Assembly (NCBI GenBank): GCA_013399695.1 | Contig: VXAU01000926.1 | Location: 530,875 to 594,874, forward strand | Reading direction: 5' to 3' | Source: Formicarius rufipectus | Taxonomy: Eukaryota > Chordata > Aves > Passeriformes > Formicariidae | Length of the DNA stretch: 64,000 bases | Shown here: in pieces, positions 14,501 through 27,000 of the stretch | Numbering within the stretch: position 1 is the stretch's first letter | How the letters are laid out: the number at the start of each line of letters is the position of its first letter | Position numbers and translations under genes: made by a program | The notes under the pieces: model-generated | What the model was told of the DNA's origin: nothing | What the model saw: the letters and a program-made list of their open reading frames with translations, nothing else | The model's database searches: none

Positions 14501-17500
14501 GAAGCTTTGCACAGGAGCAGGCTTCCTGATCAGAAGACTGGGATTCAGAACTAATGAGCTCAGAGCTCAGCAGAAACCAGAATTCTTTTTCCAGCTGAAA
14601 GTGAGCCAAAACACTGAAATGCAACACAAGGCAGTCATTCCTAAAAAATGTTACTATCTAAAATAATATATTCCTGGTTCAGATTAGTCATTAACCCCAG
14701 ACTGTATATGTAACGGTGTAGAGTTTATTTATGTGATGCCAATCTACTGCAATTTCAGTTATGTTTTGTGGCCCATGCCATTGTTTCAATAGTTGGTTTT
14801 AATAAAGCCAGATGATTTTAATCTTTTAAGATTAGTCGGTATCTTACCAACAATCAGTTATGATAGCTATCACATTACTTCCATGATCTGTTCAATGTAA
14901 ATATTTTTATTTTCTTAGTTACTGGAATTACTTTCCCCCCTGCATTTTACAACACAGCAATTGGTAGCAATTACGGCAGTTTCTTTTTGTAATTAGGTCT
15001 TGAAAGTTTGCATTATATTTTGGGAACTGCTTAAAATGAAAGACTCCAAAAAGAAAATAACTGTATTATAGATATGACTAAATGATATAGAACTGAGGAA
15101 AATCTGAAAGATTTCTACCAAAATGTTGTACCTTTTATACATCTGCTGCTTTAATTTTGACTATGTGTACTTTGCAGTCAACTCCCATATGCAACAGAAG
15201 AGAAAATACATTTTTTTCATTGGTATGTCTGTGTATTGTTTTCTTGGTTATGCCTATAGATATCTGCAAACCTCCAAGTTTTGTAGTGGTCATTCAGGAG
15301 CAGGCTCTTTTTTTTTTTTTGTTGAGAGACTTGGAGACTATGACACTGTTCAAGTAATTCTTGACATTTTGTTGTTGGTTTTGGACATCTACTAATCACT
15401 GTTCACATCTTCAAAATCTATGTGGTCCCTACTGTCCACCAGAAACTGGGATGTACTGACAGGAAAACTCATGTCTGACAAGATTTCCCACATGCTTTTC
15501 TTCTACACATGCAAAAACAGCTTCTAATTGCTAAGTGCTAGTTTGGTTCCTAGAAGTTCAAAACAATTTCTGTGTCATTATTTCTACTAGAGGTACCAGC
15601 TTTGCTGTATCTAATAAGCAATATCTCAATAAATTAGGTAGTGAAAACAGGTCTGCTGACAACTTCTCCCCCATGAATACGACACTTAGGAAAATTACAA
15701 AATACTGATTATAACTATCAGTCACAAAGTGAAGCTGGTAAGGTCTTCAGGACTGGCAGCAGTTCAGAGTGCCAGCACTTCCCCTTGCTCTGTTGTGTGT
15801 ACTTTGCCAGCTGCAGCATTTACAGAGGCATTCTTGATCAGAACAGCAATCTCCGCCGTCAGCACTAGTTGTTAGCTTATTGAAAATGTGACATGCAGCA
15901 ATTTATTTGATGAACTGCTTAGTATGACAGCATATTGAAATGGCCAGGGTAAAATGTGCAGCATCCTTTTTGCCAGCCCAGTTACCTCACTCTTTCCTGA
16001 GCACAAGCAGCTAATCAGTCTGTCAGGAGGCTGTGCTATTTTCCTAGTAACATGTTATAAAGATGCTATGGTTACCAACCTTCCTAAATTACTTTAAAAA
16101 TCTATTTTATGCCTTCACTACCTCTGATCCTTCATTTTCTTCCTAGACTGGTTTTCCCTGACAGTGGTCTGATCTTTCCTTTTTTCCCCCTAAACTCTAA
16201 TGGAAGCAGATTATATGCAAACCCCATTTTACAGTGTGGTTTTGGTATGGTTTTGGAATACCGAGGTGTCTGGCATCCTGAACTTTGCCCTTGTGTTGAG
16301 TGACAAACCTGGAGAACCATTCTAGTACTGCAGACCAGAGCTGCACAACTGTGCTTCAGCTCAAGGGAGATTTTCATTTCACTGAAACACAAATACGTTT
16401 AAAAAAAAAAAGGCACTTAGCATTGCTTACTGAGAATATTTGTGTGCACAAAGGACACACAAACTGCCTGTATCAGCAGGATTAGCATGTTGTAAATGGT
16501 TGCTTGATCTTTGTTCTTTCATGGTCACAAGGACCATCTGCTACCCTGCTGTGCACTATCCGGTGCCTAAGGCATACCTTACTTCAGCCAGGGTGCAAGG
16601 ACAGAAAGGATAAAGTAGTATTCCCCTATGCTGCCTCCCTGTGGGGGTGATAAAAATTTATCCCCCGACTTTGTCTGTCCAGACTTTCTTAAAATAGTCA
16701 GCAGTGTATACTACAAGATTTCCTCCACTAAAATAAAGAGTAATGTCCTTCAACAAAATTCAGATTGCATTTCCATGTAACTCCTACCCTTGACTGGGTA
16801 TGGAGACAAATATATGGAAAGCCTTCCACTGCTTCTCGATTCATTCACTAACATGGATTACTTCTAGAATATCTTGCTCAATACAGAAATAAGGAATAAC
16901 AATGTGAGTAGGTTTAAAACTTACTCTGAGCACTAACATGGTCTAGAGACAGAATCAGTGCAATTTATAATTCAGTTTCCTTCTCCATGCATAGAAAATG
17001 TACTCTGACACACACACCCCTCCACAAAAATGTGTATCAGAGACCAGACAGTTCCCCAGCCACAGCACTTTCATCAAATGGTTCACTAAGCGGAGCTTTA
17101 CTCTGAGAAGAGGCTGCTGCAAGAAGAGGTTGCTGTGACAAGAGGCTCAGTGGTTGCTGGTTTGCCTCCTACAGGCATTTCTTGCTAGGTCTGATCCCTA
17201 CTTTCTACATCCTCTTTTGGACAAGTGCACTCCAGCAAGCAGCAAATCTGTTGATCATTCTCAAAATGAGTGAGTGCTGCTTACACTGCTGATGTCTTTT
17301 CCAGCTCTCTGACTGCTGGCCACAAAGCTCCTAAAGGCCCCTCTAACTGTCAGACTGACAGAAATAATGGAACATGGGAGGAAACAAAAATTTCTATTAC
17401 TAGAACCATATGCTGAGAAGTTGAAAGGTGTTTTCTCAGGGAAGACACAGTCATGTGCTCACCAAGTAGCCATGTGTTGTATGCTCCAAAGCAGCACAGT

Positions 17501-17832
17501 GCTGTCCTGGCCTTCTGTGTTTTCAGTGACATAAAGCAAAAAGTCACCTACTCTCTGAAATCCTAACAACACAGTACTCTGGAAAGTTATCCAGGAATGA
17601 GAGCTTCCTGTGTGGTAACAGCCAAACTGAACACTTTAGGTAAGATCTTCCAAGAATTAGAGGAAACACAAGCATGAGGTTGATCCAGCTCTAGAGAGCA
17701 GCATGAATGACAGCATGAAGACTAGGGATGCTATAGATCACAGTGACAGCAATAGCACAGCACCGGGACATGCCCAGAGGCTAAACTGGCTTTTGAGGCT
17801 GCGAAAGAAGTTTGTTTCCTGCTGAGATTCCC
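11591..17832. other. Upstream flank of the protease gene, no gene recognised
   Basis: Contains a locally GC-richer patch at about 11880-12230 and an antisense 140-codon ORF (12337-12759) with no recognisable domain. At 17100-17160 there are about three imperfect copies of a short AAGAGG-plus-TGCTG-type unit. Nothing here can be assigned as an exon. The last kilobase may hold distal regulatory elements of the downstream protease gene, but none is identifiable by eye. Confidence 0.4.
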
Positions 17833-17888
17833 ATTGGCTGGGGCAAGATTTTTCAGCCCTGGCAGAGCAGGCTCTGCTGGTATATCTA
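17833..17888 (+). promoter_or_regulatory. Putative core promoter of astacin gene (inverted CCAAT, TATA-like)
   Basis: A TATATCTA box starts at 17881, 71 bp before the start codon, with an ATTGG (inverted CCAAT) at 17833-17837 about 45 bp further upstream. The spacing suits a TATA-driven start near 17910 and a 5' UTR of about 40 nt. There is no CpG-rich island, which fits a tissue-restricted gene. Both boxes are short and could occur by chance; no transcript start is known from the sequence alone. Confidence 0.4.
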
Positions 17889-17951
17889 GAGGCAGCACTC
17901 CTGAGTGGGCAGAGAAAAGGACTTGCACTAGTGGTCTGTCAGGATTTCAGA

Positions 17952-18020
17952 ATGGATCTGAAGATGTTCCTGGTCTTCACTGCATTTCTGCTTCACACTT
18001 CCCTGGGCTTCCCTCTTCAG
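17952..18020 (+). CDS. Exon 1: start codon and signal peptide
   Basis: Encodes residues 1-23, MDLKMFLVF followed by a Leu/Ala/Thr core ending in Pro-Leu-Gln. This is a typical secretory signal peptide, with cleavage likely near Gly19-Phe20. The start has A at -3 and G at +4, a strong Kozak context. It ends in phase 0 at a CAG|gtaaga donor. A second in-frame ATG four codons on would leave a shorter but still hydrophobic leader. Confidence 0.88.
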
Positions 18021-21000
18021 GTAAGAGCAATTCCATGCAATTGTGCTCTGTCTTTTAGCTGGAGGTGAAACTGTGAAGACCTATTTTGATAAATTCCCTG
18101 CAAGAAAAAATTAGTAATATAATATTATATAAAGGCGGTCTAATCACTTCTTCCCTTTGGCCTGATCTTGATGCTATTATTGCTGCTTTTGTGAGCTATG
18201 GAAGAATAATGCCTTTTATCTATTGGTTTTGCAGGGGAAGTATGAAAACAGCACAACAAGTAAGTAGGATTTAGACTGAATTTTTAAGACAACTGCTATT
18301 TCTTGACTGTGTATCACATGCTTTGTTTTGACTTGGCTTTAGAGCATGTGAAAGCACCGACACAGGCCTTTTGAATTAGGCCATGTTTCATAATTTGTTA
18401 TTGAGCTGAGTATAGATGTGTTTTCATGAAGACATGCTTTACACAGATTTTTGAAGTGCAATTTATTAATTTGGATGTGCTTTCACAGGCTTGAGAATAG
18501 AATTTCAATAGGACATTTTGATACCTTTTCATTAAGCTTAGTGTTATAATAACTCTGCTAGTAATTTTTGTCCTTACCTACCTTGGTGCAGCATTAAAAG
18601 AAAAGGATGTCAGGTATCAAAGAAAGCTTTGCTTTGTTCTGGGATGGATAACAAATAGTACAGGCTTAGCTGAACAGCTTCTAGCAACATGCAAAATACA
18701 AGTATATAACTGCAGATCTTCCGAGGTCAATAGGAAGGAACCTGTAGGTAGACTTTAACTACATCAAGAAACTGGGGGTAATGTGTGTGAGAGGAATACA
18801 CCTTGCAAAAATTTGCTTGACATAGAGCAAGTAAGTGACAAAAGAAATTTGACAAATTCTTCTTTTGAAGTGTTATTTATGACATGGAAACAAGAGGATG
18901 TTGTAAAATACTGATCAGTGTATTTAGAAGGGACCAAGGGACACACTTGAGTTCAAAGCAGTCAGTCGCTGGGACTTCGAGTTACTGGAACAAATCTATA
19001 CAATGAGTTTTAATTTACCATTGATACTGTTTCTTGTGCCTTTTGAGACATCTTTCAGTATTTACAGTGTAGGGAAAACATGAGCTGTATAATTTTGAAA
19101 GCCGTATCACACCAGATGTTCATTTCATCAGGAAGTTGGCAGATGTCTTCTCTGGTGTCTCATTTGGATTTTAAAAAGAAGTTGCAGGCTTTATATGCCT
19201 AAGAATCTGTAGCCTAATTTCTACTGACTTAGACTACTCAATTAATCTAGTGCCTTCTGGGAGCATAAATTCTGAACTTGGTCAACCCATCTCAAAACTG
19301 TGCTTCCCTGCAGAGTGTTTTTAGATATCATGGATCTCTCTGATGCAGCTGATGGGAAGTGACTGAACTTTTCTATAATAAACCACCATCACTGAAGTGG
19401 GTTTCCATTGCCATGTAACTGAAGTAACATGAAGCAACAGTTTGAAAAGACAGACTGAACTCTTGTTGAACACAGATAGGTTTGGAAATAACTATCTACA
19501 TGAGTGTTTGCTGTGTCAGTGTTGAATAGGAAAAAAATGCAAAACAACAACAAAAAAAAAACCCCAAAATAAATAGCTTTATATTTTGACAAGAAAGAGT
19601 GCAATTATTGACAAACTGGAAGAGATTGCCAGGCAGGATTGCAGCATATCCATCATACTTAAGAGCAGGTCAAACAAACTGTGGTGACAGATAAAACTTT
19701 CTGCCTTAGGGAAAACAGACAAATTGATGACCTGTGGAGGCCCTTTCAACTTCTAAACTTCTATGATATTATAACAATGAAGTTAGACATTTACACATCA
19801 GGTCAGAATTTAATGTCCAGTTTGTATCTATAAACTGATATTTGGTAAAAATCAAAAAAAGAAACCTTAGGACTCAGAATGGTACCAAGCTGCTGTCAGA
19901 TACATCCTGAAGCTGAGATTATTTTCCCCAAGCTAAATTATAGCCTTTATCCCATGTTATGACTTTGCTCTTTGACACTGTGAAACCAGTGTATTGTTGA
20001 GCTAGTCAGCCTGCACCTGTTGCAAAGAAATCTGGCAATGTAGAGGGGTTTTGTTCCTCATTTCTTTTTCCACACTGAAGCTTATACAATGCTTTGCTGA
20101 ACCTTATGTGGTAAATGACCAGAATTCTGTTCCTCAGCACAATATACTAATAATTTTCATAGCCTTTTGCCTAAATATTTGTTTAATTTCTGTGCCCATG
20201 TATCACTTTGTGCACTCCATTCGCCTCCAAGCAAAGGGATCTGCCAAAGGCATTTCCATGGCTGAGGAGGTCCATGTTATTGAACACTGTGAAGTTGCAT
20301 TCAGAATCTAATTTGTCCCTCTTGCGTGTTTTTCTTTCTTGCTTTTTGCAGCAACAGAACCTACTGAGGTAAGGACAGTTGAATTAGCTCTTTGGGTCAC
20401 TTTGGGGTTCAATATTGTGAAAAGTAAGGTCAAGATTATTGTATTCCACCTGTATCTCCACCAGTGAAATAACATCTTCTCAGATCAACAGTGTGTCAGA
20501 ATGTATCTGAAACTCGTTCCACACTTCAGATTGCATTTCCCTTTATGATATCCATATTTGCAAAGATATAAAAGTAGAATATCTACCACATTGTGGTACT
20601 TCTTTACACATGGCACAGTATATAAAAGCTCAAGACTCCACTGGTGAAAGATACATTCAATGGGTCTGGACACTTTTGATACTTTATACGTTATATTATT
20701 TAATTTAATGTTCTGTTATAAAGTGTGAAATAATATAAATGTATCATTCTTGCAGGTTACTACGCAAGAGGATATATATGGTATGTATTACATCTACAAG
20801 TTTTTTGAGAGGATATACTGATTGCTAGCTACTCAGTTACTCCAGAAAATAATACATACCTAACACAAATTAACCTTAGGGAATGAATTTTAAATTAATG
20901 GACTCACCAAAATATTTTATGCAAAGCAAAGTCTCTTGGTTTTGGCCAATTTCTTAGCCTTGCTGAAAACCTCAGCTGTTATTTTGCTAAAAATAGTTCT

Positions 21001-24000
21001 GTTTAAATAATGTCCTGATTTAACTCACTTCCAAAGGTTAGAGAAAGCATAGAGGTCATGTGTTTCTGCTTTTCACTGATGTCAAGACTTATTGCATAAT
21101 GCTCAGAGTTGGCTGATTTTGTTTGCAAGGCCTGGGAGTCCCTGATGTTGGGCTCAGATGGAGACAACAGTACGACTCATGGAATAGGAATGCAGTTCCA
21201 ATTTCATTGGTTTCAAGGTTTTTAGAGACCGGCATGTCCAGCAGGAAGCATCAGGACTGCTCTCCATCTGTTTTTGCTTTTGGTGTCTTATGTTGTGGGA
21301 GAGGGGTGAGTGTTGTGCATGTTGAAGTAAAACTGCCGTGTGAGGCCTTAAAATGCAATGACTATGGGAAAAAAAAATAACCACAGCTAAGGGTATCTAA
21401 AGATTGTGTCACTGAAGAAATATCTACATGAGTGCCAGTCCCTAAATAGGCTGTGTGTTTAATGCATCTGGAAACTCATTAGGTTAAAAATCAAGATTCA
21501 TATTTTTCTTGGGAAGGAGAAAGTAATACTCTTGTATTTCTGCGCAGAATCTCCATTGCCTACAGAGACTGATTTTGAGGATGAAGTTATTTTTAACAAA
21601 ATTCTGAAAGTTAACCAAGGTAATGCCACCCAAGCCCTGTTTATAATGTGTCTGTCTTTGTTGCTGTTTGGGGGTGATGTGGGAGGTACAATGTCTTACC
21701 ATAACCCGTGCAAATATTTTTCTTTCTTACACACCCTCATGTCAGAGCTCCCCAGAGGAAGATCTCTGGGACTACTGGTGAAGCCCTATAGTATCTCTAA
21801 ACTATTGTGTTAATACTGAAGCTGCTACCATGTGTAGAGACAACTGAACTGCCCAATTTCTTCAGCTTTAGCTTTCACCACCTTTGTAATTCTTTGGACA
21901 TAAAGAGAGAATGTGGATATTTGGATGCTTTGTTATTTAACTGCCTTTTACTTGAATTCAAGCATTGTTCGTGTTCAGTCAGCATATGGCTTTGCAGTAT
22001 AGACTTCTAGATGAGCTACAGTCAGTTCCATGCTCCCTGCTCCAGACTTCCTGTTCTTTGATCCTTCCAAACATTTCTTGATCTATCAGTTTTTCTTTCT
22101 CACATTTTTCCCTTCAGCAGCCATTCAAGTAACTTTACTACTGTCTGTAGAAATAGACATCAAACATTCCTACAGTTTTCTACTTTTGGGTTTGCTCACT
22201 TTCTTGAGTTTCCTTATAGGCACCTCCTGCCTTTGCCCAGCGCCCTTTCTGGGGAGATACTTGATGCCATTCATTCAGTGTCACAGGGTGAATGATTAAA
22301 TAGTACCAAAGTAGAGCATCCCTCTGGCTACTGCAGTTGCTTTGAGTCATTCTATGTCCTCCCTCAACACCATCCAACAGAAGTGGAGCTTCCCACATTT
22401 CCTCTTAGCTAAGGACACAGCAGCAAAATTAGAGAGGCAGATAATGTACATCTAGCCAAATAGCCTGTTTCTCATGCTAGCCACGAGCAGATACTTTGGG
22501 AAAAATTAGAAAGGAGGATTAGTAGAGAGTGACACCTTTCCAAGTGTGCTTAACAAACATCCAGCAACCTATGTCTCAGATGTTTCCACCCTTTCTCTCT
22601 CACCACAGACAGCACTCAGCTCTTGCAAGAAGGAGACATAGTTCCACGAAGGAGCCGCAGTGCCATCAACTGTCGCCATTGCAATTGGCCCCAGTCCAGC
22701 GATGGGATTGTTCGTGTGCCCTATGTCTTGGATCCTGCTTACGGTGGGTTTAAGTTTCAAAAATAAAAAACATGTTTTATCCAATAAGCTTCAGCGATAA
22801 CACAAACAGTTGAATAAATCAGTTCTAAGGATTTACTTGTGCTGTGCCAGCATAGATGAATTTTAAGCTGCTAAGACCTGAACCAGTAAAAGATCAAATG
22901 TCTCTGAGAAGTTTTCATCCATTTAATGATTTGGGTCTGGTCTCTTGGAGACAAGAATGGTCATTCCCTCTAATGTCACTTTCCAGAATACCTGCCTTTA
23001 TTAAGTTCATGCCTATTACAGTGTGGTTACAATGGCCTGCTCTTCATTAGCAAAACAGCTTCCTATAGTAGTCTCCAAGTGTCCAATAATAAGTCTGATA
23101 CAGCAACAAGCATCATTGTAATTAAGAACAAGTGGTTGGAAAAAAAAGGCACCTGAATCCATTTGGAGAAATACCTGGATAAAGAGGATTTTGTGTCAGA
23201 CTGTTAATATCTTAAATGGAATTTAGTACTGAGCAAAATGCAAGGAAGAGCCTAGGCTAATATTTCTGTCTCTCATTTACCCTGTTTGTAGGACATGTGA
23301 GATTTTAATGGCACTTGCCAATGTTCTCTTGTGACACCTAAAATTAACCCTTTCTTCTCCAGAGGAGAACCACATAAAAGGAATTCATGATGCCATGGCA
23401 GAATTTGAAGCACTGACTTGTATTAATTTTGTGAGGCGTACGACAGAACGTGATTACCTAAGCATTAAATCCGCTGATGGGTGAGTTGAATGATAAATTA
23501 ACAAGTTATTTCTACATTGTTTTTCAATTATTTACTCCAGTTATTCTATGTGACCTTAGAGAGGCTCTATTTTTATCACAGTGCCAAGGAATCCTCCTTG
23601 GATACCATACTAGTGCAAGAACTCGACAGGTATATCAAAAACTCACTGCAGACACCGAAGTATATGCAAATCATGGAAAAGCTCCATTAAGTTGGAAAGA
23701 ATATCTAAGCTCATGTTTTCTGTGTGATACACTTGAGCGCAACATATATTGGTTACTGTAGGACTTTTTTAAACAGGTAAACCCAGTTTCAATTTATGAA
23801 GTAAAGTTTTCTGAATCACACATTTGGCTCTCAAGCTCAGAATTAGAACCTATGAGGAAATTGTTCAACACCTGTTAACTTGAAAGTGCTATTTATCTTA
23901 GCTCTAACTTTGATAGTGTTCAGTATTTTGGAAAAAAAATAGTTATTTCAAGAGAGTTAAAGTCACTGTAAAGTCAGAAATCAGGAGCCTCTGTGCTAAC

Positions 24001-27000
24001 AATAGTCTTCCAGGAAGATTTAGCAGTGATCATACTGTTTGTTCTTTTCTACACCATGATCGGTTTTGCCTCTGTAGCCTCTGACCATCACAGTGGAGAG
24101 GAAGCAATCCTTCCACTCCCACAAGATCTGTGTAAAGCAAAGTTCTCTGTTCTGCCCCTTTTCCTGCCTGACAATAAAAATCTCATAATCCAATGCCTCT
24201 CTCAGTTGCTGGTCCAACTATGGGAGAGTAGGAGGTGGACAGACCGTCTCTGTGATGAAAGGAGGCTGCTTGTGGAAAGGAGTAATTCAGCATGAACTGG
24301 AGCATGCTCTGGGCTTTTTGCATGAACACTCTCGAAGTGACAGAGACAAGCACGTAAAGATCATGTGGGAGTACATCAGTCCACGTAAGTACTTTGAACT
24401 CCTCAATGTAGAAAGTAGTGTAGATACATCCTATTGCTCACAGCACTCCCTTCTTCACTGAAGGGAGTAAGTTGGAAGCATACTCTAAGTACAATATTTT
24501 ATATTACAGATGACAGAGCAGACTTCAAGAAATTTGAAAACTCCAATAATCTGGGTCTTCCGTATGACTATTCCTCAGTAATGCACTATGGCCCGTAAGT
24601 AGCAGTGTGGCATTCCTCTTGTTGGAACTAAAATCTTAAAGGAGAATTAGTTTCTATCATAACTCTGTCCTAACTACCAGTTTCCCCAATTCCCCTTCTA
24701 AGAAAAGCACTGTGAGTCAGTTCAGACAAACCACTTCCTAGGATTAATTCAATATCCCTTACTTTCCATTGGGGACCCTTTCACTGCTGAGCTTGGGAGC
24801 TGAGCAAAGCATCTGGTCATTGACTCCACTTACTGCTGGACATCTCAATAAAACCTATTTAAACAGCACTATTGGTCACAGCAACAGCTTATGTACAATT
24901 CTTGTTGTCCCTCCCAAGCATGCCATTGAATCCTGAAAGAAGTTATGGTACTTTGAGAACATAATTTTTTTTTTTTTTCCCAGATACACATTCACTAATA
25001 CCACTGGAAAAGCAACAATTGTACCAATTCCTGATAGTTCAGTACATATTGGACAGAGGCAGGGGATGAGTAACTTGGATGTGGCCAAAATCAACAAACT
25101 TTACAACTGCAGTAAGTTTCTCAAAGCCACCCTTTCATCTTCAACTCAGCTCTAGTCATGTTGCAGAGGCAGCAGTTTCTCATCAAAGACTGTGAGACTA
25201 TTCTCATAAACTTGTGGTACCCTTTAGGGTTACTCTGGGAGAGAAAACAAAGCTGAAGCTGGAGGCATATTGCGATTAGTAAGAAAATGCTTTCTGCTTC
25301 CAAATTAAATCAGGCATATTCACTATTGGTGTAAGTGACTGCTGTGCAACTGGACAAACTGTATATCACATTGCATACTTCAGTAGTGTAATTTGATTTC
25401 TTACAGTTCAGCAGACAACTACTAATCCCAAAAGAGCCACACATCACTGTTCCTCACAGCAGTCAATATTTAAGACCTGAGCTAAACCAAAACGGTTGTA
25501 GGTTCCTTTGGCTGGAACAGTTTCCTATTGACTTGTCCAGTTTTCAAATGTTTAAGCTGTCATTTGAAATTTGAATGTTTTAACTCTTTAAATTTAACTT
25601 TTGCTAAACTAAAGAGCTGATCAATAAAAATTAATGGTTTTTTTTCCAAGCAGTACTTTATTTTCCTCTTTGATGCCTTATGTGAAAATTAGTACAAGAT
25701 GATTCTTCATTTTAATCAAGGTATACCAGTACTCTGAAATGAATGATGACAGATTAGACAACTGAGACCAGTCCATTCTGAACAGAATGTAGTTGCAAAT
25801 GAGTGAAAGCTTCTGCAATCCTGGTGCTGAAGTAAACTTTTTTTTTCCTCAGGTCGCTGTAGCACTATTCTTGACGGAACTTCTGGGTCACTGAGGTCTG
25901 CCAACTACCCAAGAAATTACTCAGATAATACCAACTGCGTCTGGCTCATCCGAACTCGATCCAGAAAGGTAATCACAGGTTAATAGTGGTCTTGAAATAC
26001 AGCTGAACTTTTTTATGTATTAAGCATCTTGCTCTTTGTCTGCAGAGCAGTTTCCAGATGAGATCTTCTCCATCAGATTGGTCTCTACTTCTTATGCCCT
26101 TTAGCCAGGTATAGGGAAAGACAACTGCAGAGTTGTGATTTTGAAAAACCTTGGGCTTCAGGTTTGCAAAATCAAGACAAAGCACTCTGAGCACGGGAGC
26201 ATTCAGTAACTAGATTTGAACCCTGCAACCTCAGGGAATGAGAGACAAAGCTGAGTAAGAAGTTTATCCTTGGCTACAGCTTAGAGTCTGTCAGTTTTGA
26301 AGGACACTCCACAAAAGAAGTATATATGTGTATTAAAGGCTGATTTTCTCTTCCCTCCCAGGTTTCCCTGCACTTTCAAGCCTTTGAGCTGCAGAAAACC
26401 AGAGGCTGTCAGAGTGATTATGTTAAAGTTTATGATGGATCCAGCAAGTCTTCTGCAGTTCTAATGGACAAGACCTGTGGATCAAAGATACCCAATGACA
26501 TAGTTTCTTCTAGTAATCTTATGCTCATAGAGTTCATCACAGATGGTGCTGATACAGCTTCTGGTTTCCAGGCCACCTTTAGAGCTGGTAAGTTGAGGAT
26601 AAGAAGAAAGGCAAAGGAAAACAGGCTATGTCAAATCAATCTCTCTGTTCACTCAGGAAAAATACTGAAGAACATGAGGGCCATCAGTTCCTACCTTGCT
26701 TTTGATATATTGGATCAGTTATACACTGATACCATTGGTTCATTCATGCACATGTGGCCATAGTCAGGATAAGTGGTTGAGTGATGTTAGTCTGGTGATT
26801 GACTGTTTGCCTTGCCTCTCCATGTGCCAATAAGGACAATCCATTCAATGTTATTGCTAGTGTTACTAGCACCATAGAAATACAATAAATCACAATGCAG
26901 CATTTAAATACAGCATTCCTCTGAAAAAGATGCAGTTTTTAATCACAGAGTTCAGAGAGTGAGACAGATCTATGGTGAATAAGGTCACCTAGCCCCATGG

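Noticed and set aside
26464..26763. A 99-codon ATG-started frame as a separate small gene.
   Set aside because: It is the CUB exon 12 frame read from an internal Met and continued into intron 12.
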